Positions 10,501 to 18,038 of a stretch of DNA of 64,000 nucleotides are shown in pieces. Each line of letters starts with the position of its first letter. Position 1 is the first letter of the stretch. The stretch is from Streptococcus oralis. Its GTDB lineage: Bacteria; Bacillota; Bacilli; Lactobacillales; Streptococcaceae. Location of the stretch: contig NZ_CP046523.1 of assembly GCF_021497885.1 (NCBI RefSeq), positions 1,593,501-1,657,500 on the forward strand, given 5' to 3'. The notes under the pieces are model-generated. The model saw only the letters and a program-made list of their open reading frames with translations, had not been told where the DNA came from and ran no database searches. The position numbers and the translations under genes were made by a program.

Positions 10501-10759
10501 CTCAGTTGGAACAGAGGCACCACCAGTTGTGACTCTTCCTGAGTATGTTCTACCAAGAGAGACTGAAAAACCTGCTCCAGCCGTAACAGACAATTCACCA
10601 TCAAAAGATGAAAAAGCTCCTGTTACAGCTACAATCAAAGAAGACAAGGAAAGAGAACTCCCTGCAACTGGGGAACAAGAAACAACTGCCTTCCTCTTCT
10701 TGGCAGCCATTACTTCTATCTTATCTCTCCTCATCTTCCAAAAGAATTTCAAAGACTAA
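4541..10759 (+). CDS. LPXTG-anchored multidomain surface protein: trypsin-like protease plus GH29 alpha-L-fucosidase
   Basis: A 2072-residue wall protein. A YSIRK-type signal peptide (FSIRK at 12-16) is likely cut after Ala38. A trypsin/V8-like protease follows, with His198 (TVAHN), Asp258 (NDLAAV) and Ser349 (SGLSGGG). A choline/glucan-binding-like repeat (about 401-448) and two MucBP-like modules (about 449-618) come next. The GH29 domain spans about 637-955; it resembles the alpha-1,3/4-fucosidase subfamily, with probable nucleophile Asp805 (VWMDG) and acid/base Glu849 (GNERG). Then: F5/8 type C (961-1085), two related beta modules (1090-1215, 1340-1490) around a Calx-beta-like domain, a FIVAR-like helical segment (1600-1664), a Pro/Glu/Lys repeat stalk, and the sortase motif LPATG (2040-2044). 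Role: extracellular attack on fucosylated host glycoprotein; the joint protease and exoglycosidase role is inferred. Confidence 0.9.
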   Translation: MNRYLFEKGQTFSIRKLTVGVASVIVGLAFFASGTVRADETSPATTSNLDQQIKQVADIEETKTEPVKEEGRVEAEKQETPATDTSSADLLPEDIQDRAYPDTPVKELDTKTIVDQKASPKVETESILKNKEETPKEAEKGNRAIINGGQDLKHINYEGQPATAATMVYSIYNGGAQRYIVSGSGIFVAPNVFLTVAHNFLDKEGHVRGGDSARFYYNLGSNAPVKNSQPNSGNTTLFQEKDIHFWNKEEFSKGYQNDLAAVVAPVPIQIASPNKAATFVPLAEHKTYKAGDPVSTIGYPTDSSSKELKQPIVAGQLYKADGKVKSVDPYDDKGATGITYQTTSVSGLSGGGIINGDGKVIGVHQHGTVDNGVPEKDRFGGGLVLSPEQLKWVKDIIDKYGVKGWYQGDNGKRYYFTPEGEMLRNKTAVIGENQYSFDENGVATLVKGIDYGRVVIQHLDEAGNTVKENDTFLDKTEVGTGFDYDFKKAITPTEFYKQNLEKYQIVSIDGVEIQKQLKDEWNHNVVSKTAPGTRVIKVVYKVNKGSFKVYYRQKGTSTELAEATVDNNDGQGYDVSFVNTFHAKDIAGYRPVKTSLEATIQHKGVNEVVFEYEPVADTSNPTTPTPPVAHPEDKETEIGNHGPLPSKAQLDYHKEELAAFIHYGMNTYTNSEWGNGKEDPRYFNPTNLDTDQWIRTLKETGFKRTIMVVKHHDGFVAYPSKYTNHTVAASPWKDGKGDLLEEVSKSASKYDMNMGVYLSPWDANHPKYHVATEKEYNQYYLNQLKEILGNPKYGNKGKFIEVWMDGARGSGAQKVTYTFDEWFKYIKEAEGDIAIFSAQPTSVRWIGNERGIAGDPVWHKVKRANITDDVKNEYLNHGDPDGDMYSVGEADVSIRSGWFYHDNQQPKSLKELMDIYFKSVGRGTPLLLNIPPNKEGKFADADVARLKEFKATLDQMYTTDFAKGATVTASSTRQNHLYKESHLTDGKDDTSWALSNDATTGSFTVDLGQKRRFDVVELKEDIAKGQRISGFKIEVEINGRWVTYGEGSTVGYRRLVQGKPVEAQKIRVTITGAQATPILNNFSVYKTPSSIEKTDGYPLGLEYHSNTTADTAGTTWYNESEGVRGTSMWTNQKDAKVSYTFTGTKAYVVSTVDPGHGEMSVYVDGQKVADVQTKNSSRKRSQKVFETGDLAPGQHTITLVNKTGEPIATEGIYTLNNDSKGMFELESTNYEVEKGKPVTVKIKRVGGSKGAATVRFITEPGTGVHGKVYQDTTQDVTFKDGETEKTVTIPTIDFTEQADSVFDFKAKLTSVTDGALLGFATDATIQVMKAELLVKDQTSYDDQASQLDYSPGWHHETNSADKYQKTESWASFGRLTDEQKKKTTVTAYFYGTGLDIKGYVDPNHGIYKVFLDGKEVPYQEGMGNASTIDGKKYFSGHAAQRQGNQTLVSLKGLDENLHAVTLQLDPDKNDLSRNIGIQVDQFITRGEGSELYSKADIIQSISKWKDDLSNFDPAGLKNTPTARQAFQANLEKLRNQLNADAVDVQEVMLTVSALQDILSKDENYQRGQEEPSPEQPEQPEEPEKPTQPEKPAEPKQPEIEYDKAMDSLTKAIEKKVAELGSNKEAKKQLLTIADQAIAAIQEAKTQEAVNQALKTALEQISKLEAVQPEKPAEPENPAEPEKPAEPEKPAEPEKPAKPEKPAEPEKPAEPEKPAEPEKPAEPEKPAEPEKPAQPETPVQPEKPAQPEKPAQPENPVQPEKPAEPEKPADPEKPAEPEKPAEPEKPAEPEKPAEPEKPADPEKPADPEKPAQPETPVQPEKPAQPEKPAQPEKPAQPEKPAQPEKPAQPEKPAQPEKPAEPEKPAQPETPVQPEKPAQPEKPAQPEKPAQPENPVQPEKPITSSSPEEGVKDLVFTLPSLEIVNKTVPFKTIRRENPQLDKGKEQVLSEGKDGLLVEYVEVDGDNRKVLQTEATPAQDRVIEVGSKQSSVGTEAPPVVTLPEYVLPRETEKPAPAVTDNSPSKDEKAPVTATIKEDKERELPATGEQETTAFLFLAAITSILSLLIFQKNFKD
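9538..10242 (+). repeat. Tandem [12 protein letters not shown]-coding repeat stalk
   Basis: About 700 bases code for an almost unbroken series of six-residue units ([24 protein letters not shown]), residues 1666-1900. Blocks such as [12 protein letters not shown] recur three times, showing higher-order duplication. This forms the rigid stalk that holds the catalytic domains beyond the wall. The repeats leave long open frames on the opposite strand that are not genes. Copy number probably varies between strains and is prone to assembly collapse. Confidence 0.9.
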
Positions 10760-10804
10760 TAACCCTCTTTGATTGATTCTTTCTAATTATTCAGTTCCCC
10801 CGTT

Positions 10805-10831
10805 GAGAAGACCATTTGGTCTTCTCTTTTT
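10805..10831 (+). terminator. Intrinsic terminator of the surface-protein gene
   Basis: GAGAAGACC and GGTCTTCTC form a perfect nine-base-pair stem with an ATTT loop, followed by five T. Confidence 0.93.
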
Positions 10832-10902
10832 CTATCTGTAAAATTAAAAAACATCCACAAATATACATGGATGTCTTGGTATAAATCTATAAAGTAAGAT
10901 GA

Positions 10903-11119
10903 TCATTGAAGATAGCTGTTCTCAAATCCAACCACGTTTTCAAATAAACGCTCATCCAAAAAAGCGAGTGCCCCTTGCCTTATCTCATCAGAACATCCAT
11001 CATAAGTTTCTGCAAGAACTCCACAGATAAAAGATGGTGTTTCGAATCCCAATACCATGAGATTTTCTGACGTTCACAAGCCATCTTTCCTAAATCAAAC
11101 TTCCCTCTTCCACACCTAG
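10903..11119 (-). pseudogene. Decayed remnant of an unidentified gene
   Basis: On the minus strand, one frame (stop at 10903-10905) reads about 56 codons with coding-like composition: VLGFETPSFICGVLAETYDG, then a DERLFENVVGFENSYLQ end. A TGA at 11074-11076 closes it upstream. A second frame just upstream reads FDLGKMACERQ and would join it after one frameshift near 11068. No start with a good ribosome-binding site is seen in the joined frame. It is best read as the frameshifted tail of a gene once downstream of the DUF5960-like gene. Family not recognised. Confidence 0.5.
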
Positions 11120-11413
11120 TCACTGACTACTATTTTTGAGTCCAGCGTATGCATAGGTTCGATTTCTGGGGCACTCTTTTTCCGTTACCACCCTAAAATA
11201 AAAGCGATGCTCCCGCCCATCCTTGGCGTTTTCCTTGTTTAAAACAAAGTAGTTCTTCTGATTCATCGCCATGGTTCGTAGGATGTCATCGATCAAGAAA
11301 GTCAGTGGCACATTCATGGCAGAGTATTTTTGAAAATCCTCTTCAAAACGAATATAGGCATCTGAAAAATAATCCATCTGCAGTTTGTTTTCATACAACT
11401 CTTTTCTAGTCAT
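11120..11413 (-). CDS. DUF5960-like protein of the SOS-like cassette
   Basis: The 97-residue protein starts MTRKELYENKLQMDYFSDAY at 11413, behind a GGAGGGAG ribosome-binding site. A longer in-frame start at 11449 would lie well inside the upstream gene and lacks such a site. It contains a helical N-terminal half and a basic C-terminus with FYFRVV and RNRTYAYAG. I match it to the DUF5960-like proteins usually encoded beside streptococcal UmuC genes. Function is unknown. It overlaps the YolD-like gene by eight bases and is the last intact gene of the cassette. Confidence 0.75.
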   Translation of the reverse strand: MTRKELYENKLQMDYFSDAYIRFEEDFQKYSAMNVPLTFLIDDILRTMAMNQKNYFVLNKENAKDGREHRFYFRVVTEKECPRNRTYAYAGLKNSSQ

Positions 11414-11768
11414 ACACTCCCTCCTCCCACAGTCGAATTTCGAGGACATCTACAATCTCTATCAGTCTATAGCCCTCATTGGTCCTAATAGATAGAGTTT
11501 GAGGTGATAATTCGCTTACCTTGCCGACGATAGTCGTTTTTTGTTTCTTTTCCTTGACTACAAAGTATCCCTTTAGTTGCCCGACATAAAGTTGCGAAAG
11601 CAAGAGCAACTTCTCAACGGGATTCAAACTCGTCGAAAAAGCAACCCGATTTCTTTCTTCACCGAGTGAACTAGTATGCTCTGAGAGGAAAAAGCCCATC
11701 CACTTCTGCATCCCTGGATCTTGATAGTCACGCGCAGATTGAAAGGGTAAATAAGAACGATCAATCAT
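11406..11768 (-). CDS. YolD-like protein
   Basis: The 120-residue protein has the YolD-like pattern: MGFFLSEHTS near the start, then KGYFVVKEKKQ and a beta-rich C-terminal half with GYRLIEIVDVLEIRLW. YolD-like proteins are typically encoded with Y-family polymerases in Firmicutes and are proposed functional analogues of UmuD; this is known association, not proven here. The start overlaps the UmuC stop codon (ATGA), so the two are translationally coupled. Confidence 0.85.
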   Translation of the reverse strand: MIDRSYLPFQSARDYQDPGMQKWMGFFLSEHTSSLGEERNRVAFSTSLNPVEKLLLLSQLYVGQLKGYFVVKEKKQKTTIVGKVSELSPQTLSIRTNEGYRLIEIVDVLEIRLWEEGVYD

Positions 11769-13180
11769 TTTAGTCCATCTAATCCTCCAGCAGAATGCCC
11801 CCCAATTAGCTTGCTTCTAGCAAGACTCCTAGAGGCTTCTTCCAGTGCATTGGCCTTTAAGAGGGAGGTGAAACCAAATTGTTCCCGAATGGCATCAATA
11901 GCCGTCTGGAGCCTTTCTTCTTTTTCTAACTTGTCAACATTATCAAAGAGGGAGATCAAGCCAAAGGACTCGTCCACAAATCCTGAATAGTTGACTCCGA
12001 CACTTCTGACCGCTCCAGAAGTGTATTTGTTATGAAATAGCTTCAAAACATAATCCGTTAAGATAGCTGTATTATTGGTCGGTTCGACCTTCATTTGTGT
12101 GTGAATAGACGGCCTGACCTCCTGTTTAGAGAAACCAACATAGAGAGAGACAAGGGTTGTTTTCTTGCCCGCCCTTCTCAGTCTAATAGCCACCTGCTCC
12201 GCCATTTCTCGGAGAATAATTTCGATATCCCGTAGCTTCACGTAGTCTCTCGGCAAGATTTGAGAATTTCCTAACCCTTGGGACTTGGCTTTATAGGGCC
12301 TGTGAACATTGCTCTCATCAATCCCGTTAGCATGAAACCACAAACGCAGGCCAGCCTGACCAAGTGTTTTCTGTAGCTGGTCTGGATTACTGGTGGCCAA
12401 TTCTCTGATGGAAAAAATCCCCAGAGTATGCAAGCGTTTCTCCATCCGCCTGCCAATCCCCCAAAAGTCCGTCATATTGGGAATGGCCCAAACCTTCTCT
12501 TCCACATCCTGGTAAGACCAGTTGGCCCTCATGGTCGGAGTGTGCTTGGCCTCATTATCCAGAGCCAACTTGGCCAGTAAGGGATTGGCATTGGACATAC
12601 CCACCGTAGAGTAGATCCCTGTATGCCTCCAAATATCCCTCTGGATGCGAGCAGAAAGCAGATCCAGCTTGTCTTTGCGAGAGAGACTCTTATCTGGGAT
12701 GAAATAGTTGAGCGAACTAGTCAGATCAATAAAGCCCTCATCGATAGAGTAGGGATAAATATCATCTGGACTACCATAATTTTGAAAGATTCGCTGGATT
12801 TCCATATTGACCGCTATGTACTCATCCATCCTAGGAGGCACAATCAAAGTCACTTGAGCCCAATCTTCGATGTAGCGAACATAGTCTGAGTCAGTAGGCA
12901 AGCCTTGCTTTCGAGCATTGCAATAAGAAAATTTGCGCGTTTTGATATCAAAAGGCAGATCATAGGCCCGACCAACATTGGACTTGCCAAAAATCTTCTT
13001 AAACATGGGAGAGGAAGCTAGCATAAGACCAGTAGAATTATCCGCGCGACTCATGACACAAAGCGAGGTCTTCAGCGGATGCAAGCCCCGTTTCACACAC
13101 TCAACGCTGGCATAAAAGGATTTCATGTCGACAAAGGCAATGTCACTTTTGGGCTCTCTGGAATAATCAAAGTAGCCCAT
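11765..13180 (-). CDS. UmuC-like Y-family DNA polymerase
   Basis: The 471-residue protein has the Y-family active site: VDMKSFYASVE (residues 17-27, metal-binding Asp18) and YSIDEGFIDLTS, the SIDE-type catalytic motif. The helix-hairpin-helix thumb region (GIGRRMEKRLHTLGI) and a little-finger domain follow. It is a translesion polymerase of the Firmicute UmuC/UvrX type. It lies three bases after the repressor gene and overlaps the YolD-like gene. Control by the upstream self-cleaving repressor is expected, giving DNA-damage induction in streptococci, which lack a typical LexA. The same arrangement is found on some streptococcal mobile elements. Confidence 0.92.
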   Translation of the reverse strand: MGYFDYSREPKSDIAFVDMKSFYASVECVKRGLHPLKTSLCVMSRADNSTGLMLASSPMFKKIFGKSNVGRAYDLPFDIKTRKFSYCNARKQGLPTDSDYVRYIEDWAQVTLIVPPRMDEYIAVNMEIQRIFQNYGSPDDIYPYSIDEGFIDLTSSLNYFIPDKSLSRKDKLDLLSARIQRDIWRHTGIYSTVGMSNANPLLAKLALDNEAKHTPTMRANWSYQDVEEKVWAIPNMTDFWGIGRRMEKRLHTLGIFSIRELATSNPDQLQKTLGQAGLRLWFHANGIDESNVHRPYKAKSQGLGNSQILPRDYVKLRDIEIILREMAEQVAIRLRRAGKKTTLVSLYVGFSKQEVRPSIHTQMKVEPTNNTAILTDYVLKLFHNKYTSGAVRSVGVNYSGFVDESFGLISLFDNVDKLEKEERLQTAIDAIREQFGFTSLLKANALEEASRSLARSKLIGGHSAGGLDGLK

Positions 13181-13183
13181 AGG

Positions 13184-13870
13184 CTAGCCCTCCATTGGCA
13201 CAAAATTCCCAACGATAATCCCCACAATCCGAGGATCTTCTTCATAGGATATGAAAATGTCCTTGTATTTAGGATTGATCGATACCAGACGCAAGCCATC
13301 TTCCTCCCGATAAACCCGTTTGATATAGGTCTGGTTGTTGCAGACCACTGCATAAACTGCCCCGTCATAGTCAAATCCCGTCTCTCGAATCAGAGCCACC
13401 GAACCATTTTGATATTTAGGTTCCATAGAGTCCCCAGCCACCCAGGACGCAAAATCATGGGCCAACTCCTCGTTAAAGTAGACCGTATCAAAATTCTTGT
13501 CATCGTAGACCGAAGCCCCGATCCCTGCTGACATGCGTTCGTAGACACGGTACTCATAGAGGCGCTCTGGCATGGTCGCCACCTTCTGAGTTTGTTCCTC
13601 TTGAGCTAGGTTGCGAGCATAAAGCACAATCTTGTCCTTCCCTTGCTTGGAGAGGCTATTGTAGAGACGAACAATCTCGATCTGAGTGAAATATCCCTTT
13701 GCCACCTTTAAAATATTCTCTAGCTGAGCAACCTTCTCCTTGGATGGTTCCTTAATTCCACGTTCCCAAGCCGAGTAAGCCTGAAAACTAATTCCTAATT
13801 CCTCTGCAATTTCCTTCTGTGTCAATTTTAACTCTTTTCTCCGAGCCTTGAGTTTTTCTGGTTGGTACAT
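13184..13870 (-). CDS. HdiR-like self-cleaving XRE/S24 repressor
   Basis: The 228-residue protein has an N-terminal helix-turn-helix (LTQKEIAEELGISFQAYSAWE, about residues 16-36) and a C-terminal S24 peptidase domain. Ser148 in GDSMEP and Lys184 in TYIKR form the catalytic dyad, and an Ala115-Gly116 bond in SAGIG is the likely cleavage site. This is the LexA/HdiR architecture: RecA-stimulated self-cleavage relieves repression. It is the first gene of the minus-strand cassette with umuC. It probably represses its own operon. Confidence 0.9.
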   Translation of the reverse strand: MYQPEKLKARRKELKLTQKEIAEELGISFQAYSAWERGIKEPSKEKVAQLENILKVAKGYFTQIEIVRLYNSLSKQGKDKIVLYARNLAQEEQTQKVATMPERLYEYRVYERMSAGIGASVYDDKNFDTVYFNEELAHDFASWVAGDSMEPKYQNGSVALIRETGFDYDGAVYAVVCNNQTYIKRVYREEDGLRLVSINPKYKDIFISYEEDPRIVGIIVGNFVPMEG

Positions 13871-13954
13871 GATTCACCCCCTAGTGTGATGTTTTATTGA
13901 GAATATCTCTCTTAGAAAGACAAATCGATTGTTGAGCTCATATTTCTGAAATTC

Positions 13955-13967
13955 AACCAATTTGGTT
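13955..13967. promoter_or_regulatory. Candidate repressor operator upstream of the SOS-like cassette
   Basis: AACCAA-T-TTGGTT is a perfect inverted repeat 85 bases upstream of the repressor start codon. Its position suits autoregulation, but no binding motif for this repressor is known to me. Confidence 0.35.
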
Positions 13968-13987
13968 TAGTTTTATTATATAAAAAA

Positions 13988-14005
13988 AGTGGACGATTGT
14001 CCACT
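13988..14005 (-). terminator. Intrinsic terminator of the 14075-15040 gene
   Basis: On the minus strand AGTGGAC and GTCCACT pair around a four-base loop (AATC) and run into seven T. Confidence 0.9.
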
Positions 14006-14074
14006 GGGAAAATCAAATTTTAACAACTGCACCTGGAAATTATGAACAAAAAACTGGACTAGACCTAGCGACTC

Positions 14075-15040
14075 CTACTCTAATTTTTGCAACAGCTTTA
14101 CAACTTGACGATTATCAATCCTCACATAGTATACACCACTATCACTGACAAGTTTATCCTCTTTATACTTAGCAATTTTTACAGCATAAAGGCCTCGTGG
14201 TAGGGGTTGGTTGGCAAAAAATTCCTTCATGAGCCTTTCAAGCTCTTTAAGATAGTCAGCATACAAGAGATCTCTTTTTTCCTTCGGAACGAAATACTGA
14301 AATTCAAATGTTGGTATAAAAATCTCTTTTTGGAAAAGATATTGAGCATCCATGGGATACATTCCTTGCAGAGCTTGGCCCTTGCTTTGATTTTCCTCTA
14401 ATATTTCATTATAAAGATAGATATTATCAGATTGGTTATTAAATTCAAAACCAATACCTTGATACTTCAAATCAGGAAGTTTAGGATCCTTGATTGAACT
14501 GTCCAGTGTTTTTAAAAATTCGCCGGTGCTTGGACTAACCTCAATACCTAAATAGGCTAATTCTGGGAAAACATCATAAATTTTTTTATAATTCTTGTAA
14601 TCAACCTCTGCATCTGTCTTTCTATATGTTTTATTTTCCGAAAAGCGAGTATAGTATTTAAATCGAGTTTTAACCTGATAGGTTTTTCCGGCTATATTTT
14701 CACTGTAGGTACCATGGATTATAAATCCTCCCACGCTTGTATAGTTTTTCTCGTATTCCTCTAACTCAAACTGTCCTGTAAGACCGTAATTTTGATAAGA
14801 ACGATGCACAGCTTGCTCAAGTTCAGTTCGACTTGCATGGGCAAATAGCCCCCACATATCCATTAGAGCAAGAATAGGACTAAGCACTGTGAAGATTACG
14901 ATTGGGATTACTATGGATAAGCAACCTATTAATAGCCAATTTCTTTTCTTGGCCTTTCCTTCAGATTTTTTAGCAGTTTTCTGTCTCCTTTTTAAGATTA
15001 GAATGAGCAAACCCAAAAGCACTAATACCAATAAAACCAA
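14075..15040 (-). CDS. Hypothetical membrane-anchored protein, TTG start
   Basis: The protein has 321 residues. I accept the TTG at 15040 as start because AAGGGG lies nine bases upstream and no ATG follows before the hydrophobic N-terminus. It has a first hydrophobic stretch (2-16), a basic linker (KRRQKTAKKSEGKAKKR), a second membrane helix (about 35-60), and a soluble domain of about 250 residues that should be extracellular. That domain is rich in aromatic and charged residues and has no motif I recognise. It is monocistronic with its own terminator. It lies just outside the mobile-element array. Confidence 0.65.
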   Translation of the reverse strand: MVLLVLVLLGLLILILKRRQKTAKKSEGKAKKRNWLLIGCLSIVIPIVIFTVLSPILALMDMWGLFAHASRTELEQAVHRSYQNYGLTGQFELEEYEKNYTSVGGFIIHGTYSENIAGKTYQVKTRFKYYTRFSENKTYRKTDAEVDYKNYKKIYDVFPELAYLGIEVSPSTGEFLKTLDSSIKDPKLPDLKYQGIGFEFNNQSDNIYLYNEILEENQSKGQALQGMYPMDAQYLFQKEIFIPTFEFQYFVPKEKRDLLYADYLKELERLMKEFFANQPLPRGLYAVKIAKYKEDKLVSDSGVYYVRIDNRQVVKLLQKLE

Positions 15041-15213
15041 TCTACAATCCCCTTTTTATTTTGGATAGCTATTAACAGGTGTATAGGAGACTGACAGAAA
15101 TACTCGTCTCACCTGCTAACTTATCCTGAAATCCATAAACTCGTCTGAAACGAGGAACAATCCTTATCCCATTATACCACATGGGCAATATCGTGAGAAG
15201 ATGAGAAAAACAA

Positions 15214-15246
15214 AAAACACCCCATGGTGTGAACCATGAAGTGTTG
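15214..15246. other. Relic of a mobile-element end (terminator block)
   Basis: The block CACCCCATGGTGTGAACCAT with its flanks (AAAAA before, GAAGTG after) is the same as the block at 45622-45649, next to the rpsI attachment repeat of element B. Here it is followed by unrelated sequence. It is therefore most likely a leftover end of a third, related element. On the minus strand it can still form the CATGGT/ACCATG hairpin before a T-rich run. Confidence 0.65.
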
Positions 15247-15270
15247 AAAATGCTGTATTGTAGCTGGTTC

Positions 15271-15357
15271 TTAACGTTTAGAAGCAACTGACTTTGTCAG
15301 ATTGCAGCCGTATTTGTAAGTGGCTAAAGCCCCAACAACTACGTCAATTGCACCAAT
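15271..15357 (-). pseudogene. Truncated C-terminal peptide fragment, bacteriocin-like in character
   Basis: The frame reads 28 residues ending ATYKYGCNLTKSVASKR with no start codon; a stop precedes it. Glycine/alanine-rich hydrophobic sequence with a Cys and a basic tail resembles the end of a small bacteriocin, but this is weak. It lies between the element-end relic and the decayed attachment copy, so it is probably debris from an earlier insertion. Confidence 0.3.
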
Positions 15358-15376
15358 TTAGTATGAAAATATAAAA

Positions 15377-15400
15377 AAGAACACCTCGAAAGGTGCTCTT
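15377..15400 (-). terminator. Intrinsic terminator at the left border of the array
   Basis: On the minus strand AAGAGCACCT and AGGTGTTCTT pair with one mismatch around TTCG and are followed by T-rich sequence. It sits between two attachment relics and is likely the terminator of an rpsI-end segment. Confidence 0.75.
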
Positions 15401-15423
15401 GGTAAGTATAGTAATTCTTTCGA

Positions 15424-15472
15424 ATTAACGTTTACTAAATTGTGATGCTTTACGATTTCTTAAAACCTGGTT
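15424..15472 (-). repeat. Attachment-site copy 1: decayed, codon-diverged rpsI 3' end
   Basis: On the minus strand it reads PGFKK, then RKASQFSKR and TAA, the C-terminus of ribosomal protein S9, with a two-base deletion after the Lys-Lys codons. The codons TTT AGT AAA differ from TTC TCA AAA in the resident rpsI, so this piece came from another species. Identity with the other copies is highest in the core GATGCTTTACGA and ends at CCTGGTT, the same break point. It marks the left border of element A. Confidence 0.8.
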
Positions 15473-15577
15473 GGGGCACCACTTATTTCATCTAATTTCA
15501 AAATGCTTTAAAATCAACATTTTCATAAGTTTTTAAAAATTAAAATTTCAATTAATTTCAATCACTTTCATTAAAAC

Positions 15578-15636
15578 AAGGTAAACTTTCATTAAAAATA
15601 AAATAAAATCGAACCAGAATATCAAAAGTTTACCTT
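15578..15636. promoter_or_regulatory. Left-end integrase arm-type sites of element A
   Basis: AAGGTAAACTTT (15578-15589) and its inverted copy AAAGTTTACCTT (15625-15636) flank an A/T-rich spacer. The same 12-mer recurs near the right end of the element (23922-23995), beside int. Paired repeats inside both ends are expected for arm-binding tyrosine integrases. Confidence 0.65.
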
Positions 15637-15776
15637 ATTTAATTTTTACAGAAGTGGAATAGTGGGCCATTACGTTTCAGTAGAAACGAAAAAACCTTGA
15701 TTTAAGACGCTCCGTAAACAAAAAGAAATTGAAGAAACAAAAAGTCTGCCACATTACGTGAAACAGACTTCTCGTA

Positions 15777-16151
15777 TCATAATTTAGGAAGGTCATCTAA
15801 GCTAGTCATAGAGTTCATAATGTTTTCAATTATTATCTTATTCAGAAGCTCATATTGTTCATGAACTTTATCAATTATTTCTTTTTCGTCATCATTTGAT
15901 GAAAAATCAACTAATTCAAGTAAAACATCAATTTCAATATCCAGTCGTCTGAACTCTTTACCTGCTCGCCTTGATTCTGTTGAAGTATTAACTGTAACTA
16001 AAATTTTGTTGTCTTCCAAAACAGGAATATAAGAAAAATCATTTTTAGTTTTAATATCTTCAGGAGCTTCCTCTAGTGGTTCTTTAAGGCTATCCTCGTT
16101 TATAGTATAATTTAATTTGTTAATTCTTTTAAATAAAATATCAATTTTCAT
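15777..16151 (-). CDS. Unrecognised cargo protein, third gene of a three-gene operon
   Basis: The 124-residue protein starts MKIDILFKRINKLNYTINED. A beta-rich middle (YIPVLEDNKILVTVNTSTE, then DIEIDVLLELVDFSS) and a helical C-terminus (IIDKVHEQYELLNKIII) recall the SecB-like chaperone fold, but the resemblance is by eye and weak. It lies 13 bases after the preceding gene on the same strand. If SecB-like, it could be a chaperone for one of the two upstream proteins. Function unknown. Confidence 0.6.
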   Translation of the reverse strand: MKIDILFKRINKLNYTINEDSLKEPLEEAPEDIKTKNDFSYIPVLEDNKILVTVNTSTESRRAGKEFRRLDIEIDVLLELVDFSSNDDEKEIIDKVHEQYELLNKIIIENIMNSMTSLDDLPKL

Positions 16152-16164
16152 TATATTTTCCTTT

Positions 16165-16896
16165 TTAACTACAAAAATGAATAGTTTCTTGTTTTTTTGT
16201 AGCCATTATCTTAGTTAATTCATCGTTATGTGTCATTTTTACTATTGAATTTTCACTTGAAGTTTTATATCCACTATCTTTAATGGATTGTTGCATAATA
16301 TTTGAAATTTCGGAATGACTATTTTTTTCGTACGAATCAGTCTTATTAGTAAATGGAATTATCCTATTCGTTTTGGTCAAACTATTCAATTCTCTATTGA
16401 AAATATAGGGATTTGTAGCACTTGATACAGTCAGTTCTGATATTTTTGTATTTGCTGCAACTGCATTTTGATATTTTTGTTTAGTAAATTCAATGTTTAT
16501 TTCTTTGTTAATTTTATCTTTAAAAACTTCTATTTCCTTATTGTTTAACTTTAAAAATACACCCTCATCAACCAAATCTTCTTTATTTAATATCTCAATT
16601 TGTCTAACAATATCATCTTCTATATTTTCTCCAGATTGGATTTCCCATTTTTTATTAGATGAATTCATAAAATCTCGAATTGTTAGTGTATTGTTCAACA
16701 ATTCGAGAATATTTTTTCTATTAACTTGGACAACATAATAGTTTAAATCCTCAGTATCCGTACATTGAACAGCGTATATAACTCCATTTTTATCTCTACA
16801 TAGAAAAAATATAGGAATTTCATTGAAGTGCACTAAACTTATCTGTAAATATAAATCATTCCCATCTATTTTAAAGCATAATATTTTATCATTCAT
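16165..16896 (-). CDS. Unrecognised cargo protein, second gene of a three-gene operon
   Basis: The 243-residue protein starts MNDKILCFKIDGNDLYLQIS. I use the ATG at 16896 because it overlaps the previous stop codon (ATGA); a start 13 codons upstream would lie within that gene. The N-terminal half (1-110) looks like a compact alpha/beta domain, and the C-terminal half (about 130-243) is low in hydrophobic residues and rich in Asn, Ser, Thr and Lys, so probably flexible. No motif recognised. AT-rich composition marks it as foreign cargo. Confidence 0.6.
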   Translation of the reverse strand: MNDKILCFKIDGNDLYLQISLVHFNEIPIFFLCRDKNGVIYAVQCTDTEDLNYYVVQVNRKNILELLNNTLTIRDFMNSSNKKWEIQSGENIEDDIVRQIEILNKEDLVDEGVFLKLNNKEIEVFKDKINKEINIEFTKQKYQNAVAANTKISELTVSSATNPYIFNRELNSLTKTNRIIPFTNKTDSYEKNSHSEISNIMQQSIKDSGYKTSSENSIVKMTHNDELTKIMATKKQETIHFCS

Positions 16897-17327
16897 TTTG
16901 ATTCCTCTTGTAATATATATTGAAATATTTCCCATGGTTTAGCATCTGCTTCTAACCATAAATTTATATGACTACTGTCATCTCTTCCAATTGGACCAAA
17001 GTAATTTGTATCACTACTTATTTTACTTTCAGCTATAAATTTAGTAGGCTTTGGGAAATAAAGTGCCCGTTCTAAGTCTTGAATATCTGTAAATACCGAA
17101 CAACTGTATGAACTTAGTTCTAGTTCATCTACTTTTATTCCTCTAGCTTTTTTAGATTTTTCCATCTGAGAAAGAAAATCATTTTCGTTCAAATCAGAAG
17201 GTGTTTTGTCTTTTCTAGTTATTCCACGATATACTTTTATTTCTTCATATTTATATTCTATTTTAGCATCATCTAAAGTTACAATTTTATTATCTAAGGC
17301 ACTTTGTAACGTATCTCTGAATCTCAC
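16893..17327 (-). CDS. Unrecognised cargo protein, first gene of a three-gene operon
   Basis: The 144-residue protein has an EIKVYRGITRKDK segment near residue 30, a SSYSCSVFT segment near 93 and a later HINLWLEADAKPWEIF end. A YRG ... S-Y-S pattern is seen in some ADP-ribosyltransferase-fold toxins, but I cannot place a catalytic Glu with confidence, so this is only a hint. Its stop overlaps the start of the next gene. The compact, tightly coupled operon on a mobile element suits a toxin-antitoxin or phage-defence module. That is inference. Confidence 0.6.
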   Translation of the reverse strand: MRFRDTLQSALDNKIVTLDDAKIEYKYEEIKVYRGITRKDKTPSDLNENDFLSQMEKSKKARGIKVDELELSSYSCSVFTDIQDLERALYFPKPTKFIAESKISSDTNYFGPIGRDDSSHINLWLEADAKPWEIFQYILQEESK

Positions 17328-18038
17328 AATTATTTTTCCCTGAATTATTATTTGTACATACTCTATTATATCAAAATAATCTGTTTTATGCTCTATTTTT
17401 TTCTATTAATAAAAAGAAGAATATGTATACTGTACATTTGGAAGAATAGTTTATGAATATTCTATAGCCAGCTAACTAAAAATATAAAATATTCTACATT
17501 TAAGAAAATAGAAATCAGTATAAATTTTCGGAAGAGAGGATATTATATAACTTAATTTATTACATTGAGAACATAAGAATTTTATAAGGGGCGTTTGTGA
17601 GTATAATATTGGACATGGTATTGCTAGCTATATTGAAATTTGAGTAGATTTAACACTATTAAAAGTAAGTATGTCCTTCCCAAACAAGACCATATTTTGG
17701 ATGTGGAGAAATCGAACTAATTTTTCTATATCCTCATTTTGGTATCTTCATGAGCTTTTACCAACGGACTTTTGACGTATTGAATTACTTCAGCTTTTTC
17801 ATTTTTTTGTGAACGTTCTTTAAATTGCTCGACTATTATAAAATACTCTCCTATAACTTTTTAAAAATTACTAATTAACATCTAAGACCAATTATCTCCA
17901 TATAAAATAATTAATGCTACTATTATATCACGAACTACTTATTTTAGTGAAAATATATGCTACTATATTTAATTAAATTAAGAAGGTAGAGATAGCATTA
18001 AAGTAAATATTTTTATTAAAGATAAATTTAAAGATAAA
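17328..18038. other. AT-rich intergenic region of element A with a gene fragment
   Basis: About 700 bases without an intact gene. On the minus strand 17726-17866 keeps an open frame of about 46 codons (FIIVEQFKERSQKNEKAE, then KSPLVKAHEDTKMRI and a stop) that looks coding but has no start codon behind a ribosome-binding site. It is likely a truncated gene. The rest shows A/T-rich sequence and no clear RNA gene. Confidence 0.45.

Noticed and set aside
15271..15357. Possible intact bacteriocin gene
   Set aside because: Only a start-less 28-residue tail remains, preceded by a stop codon.
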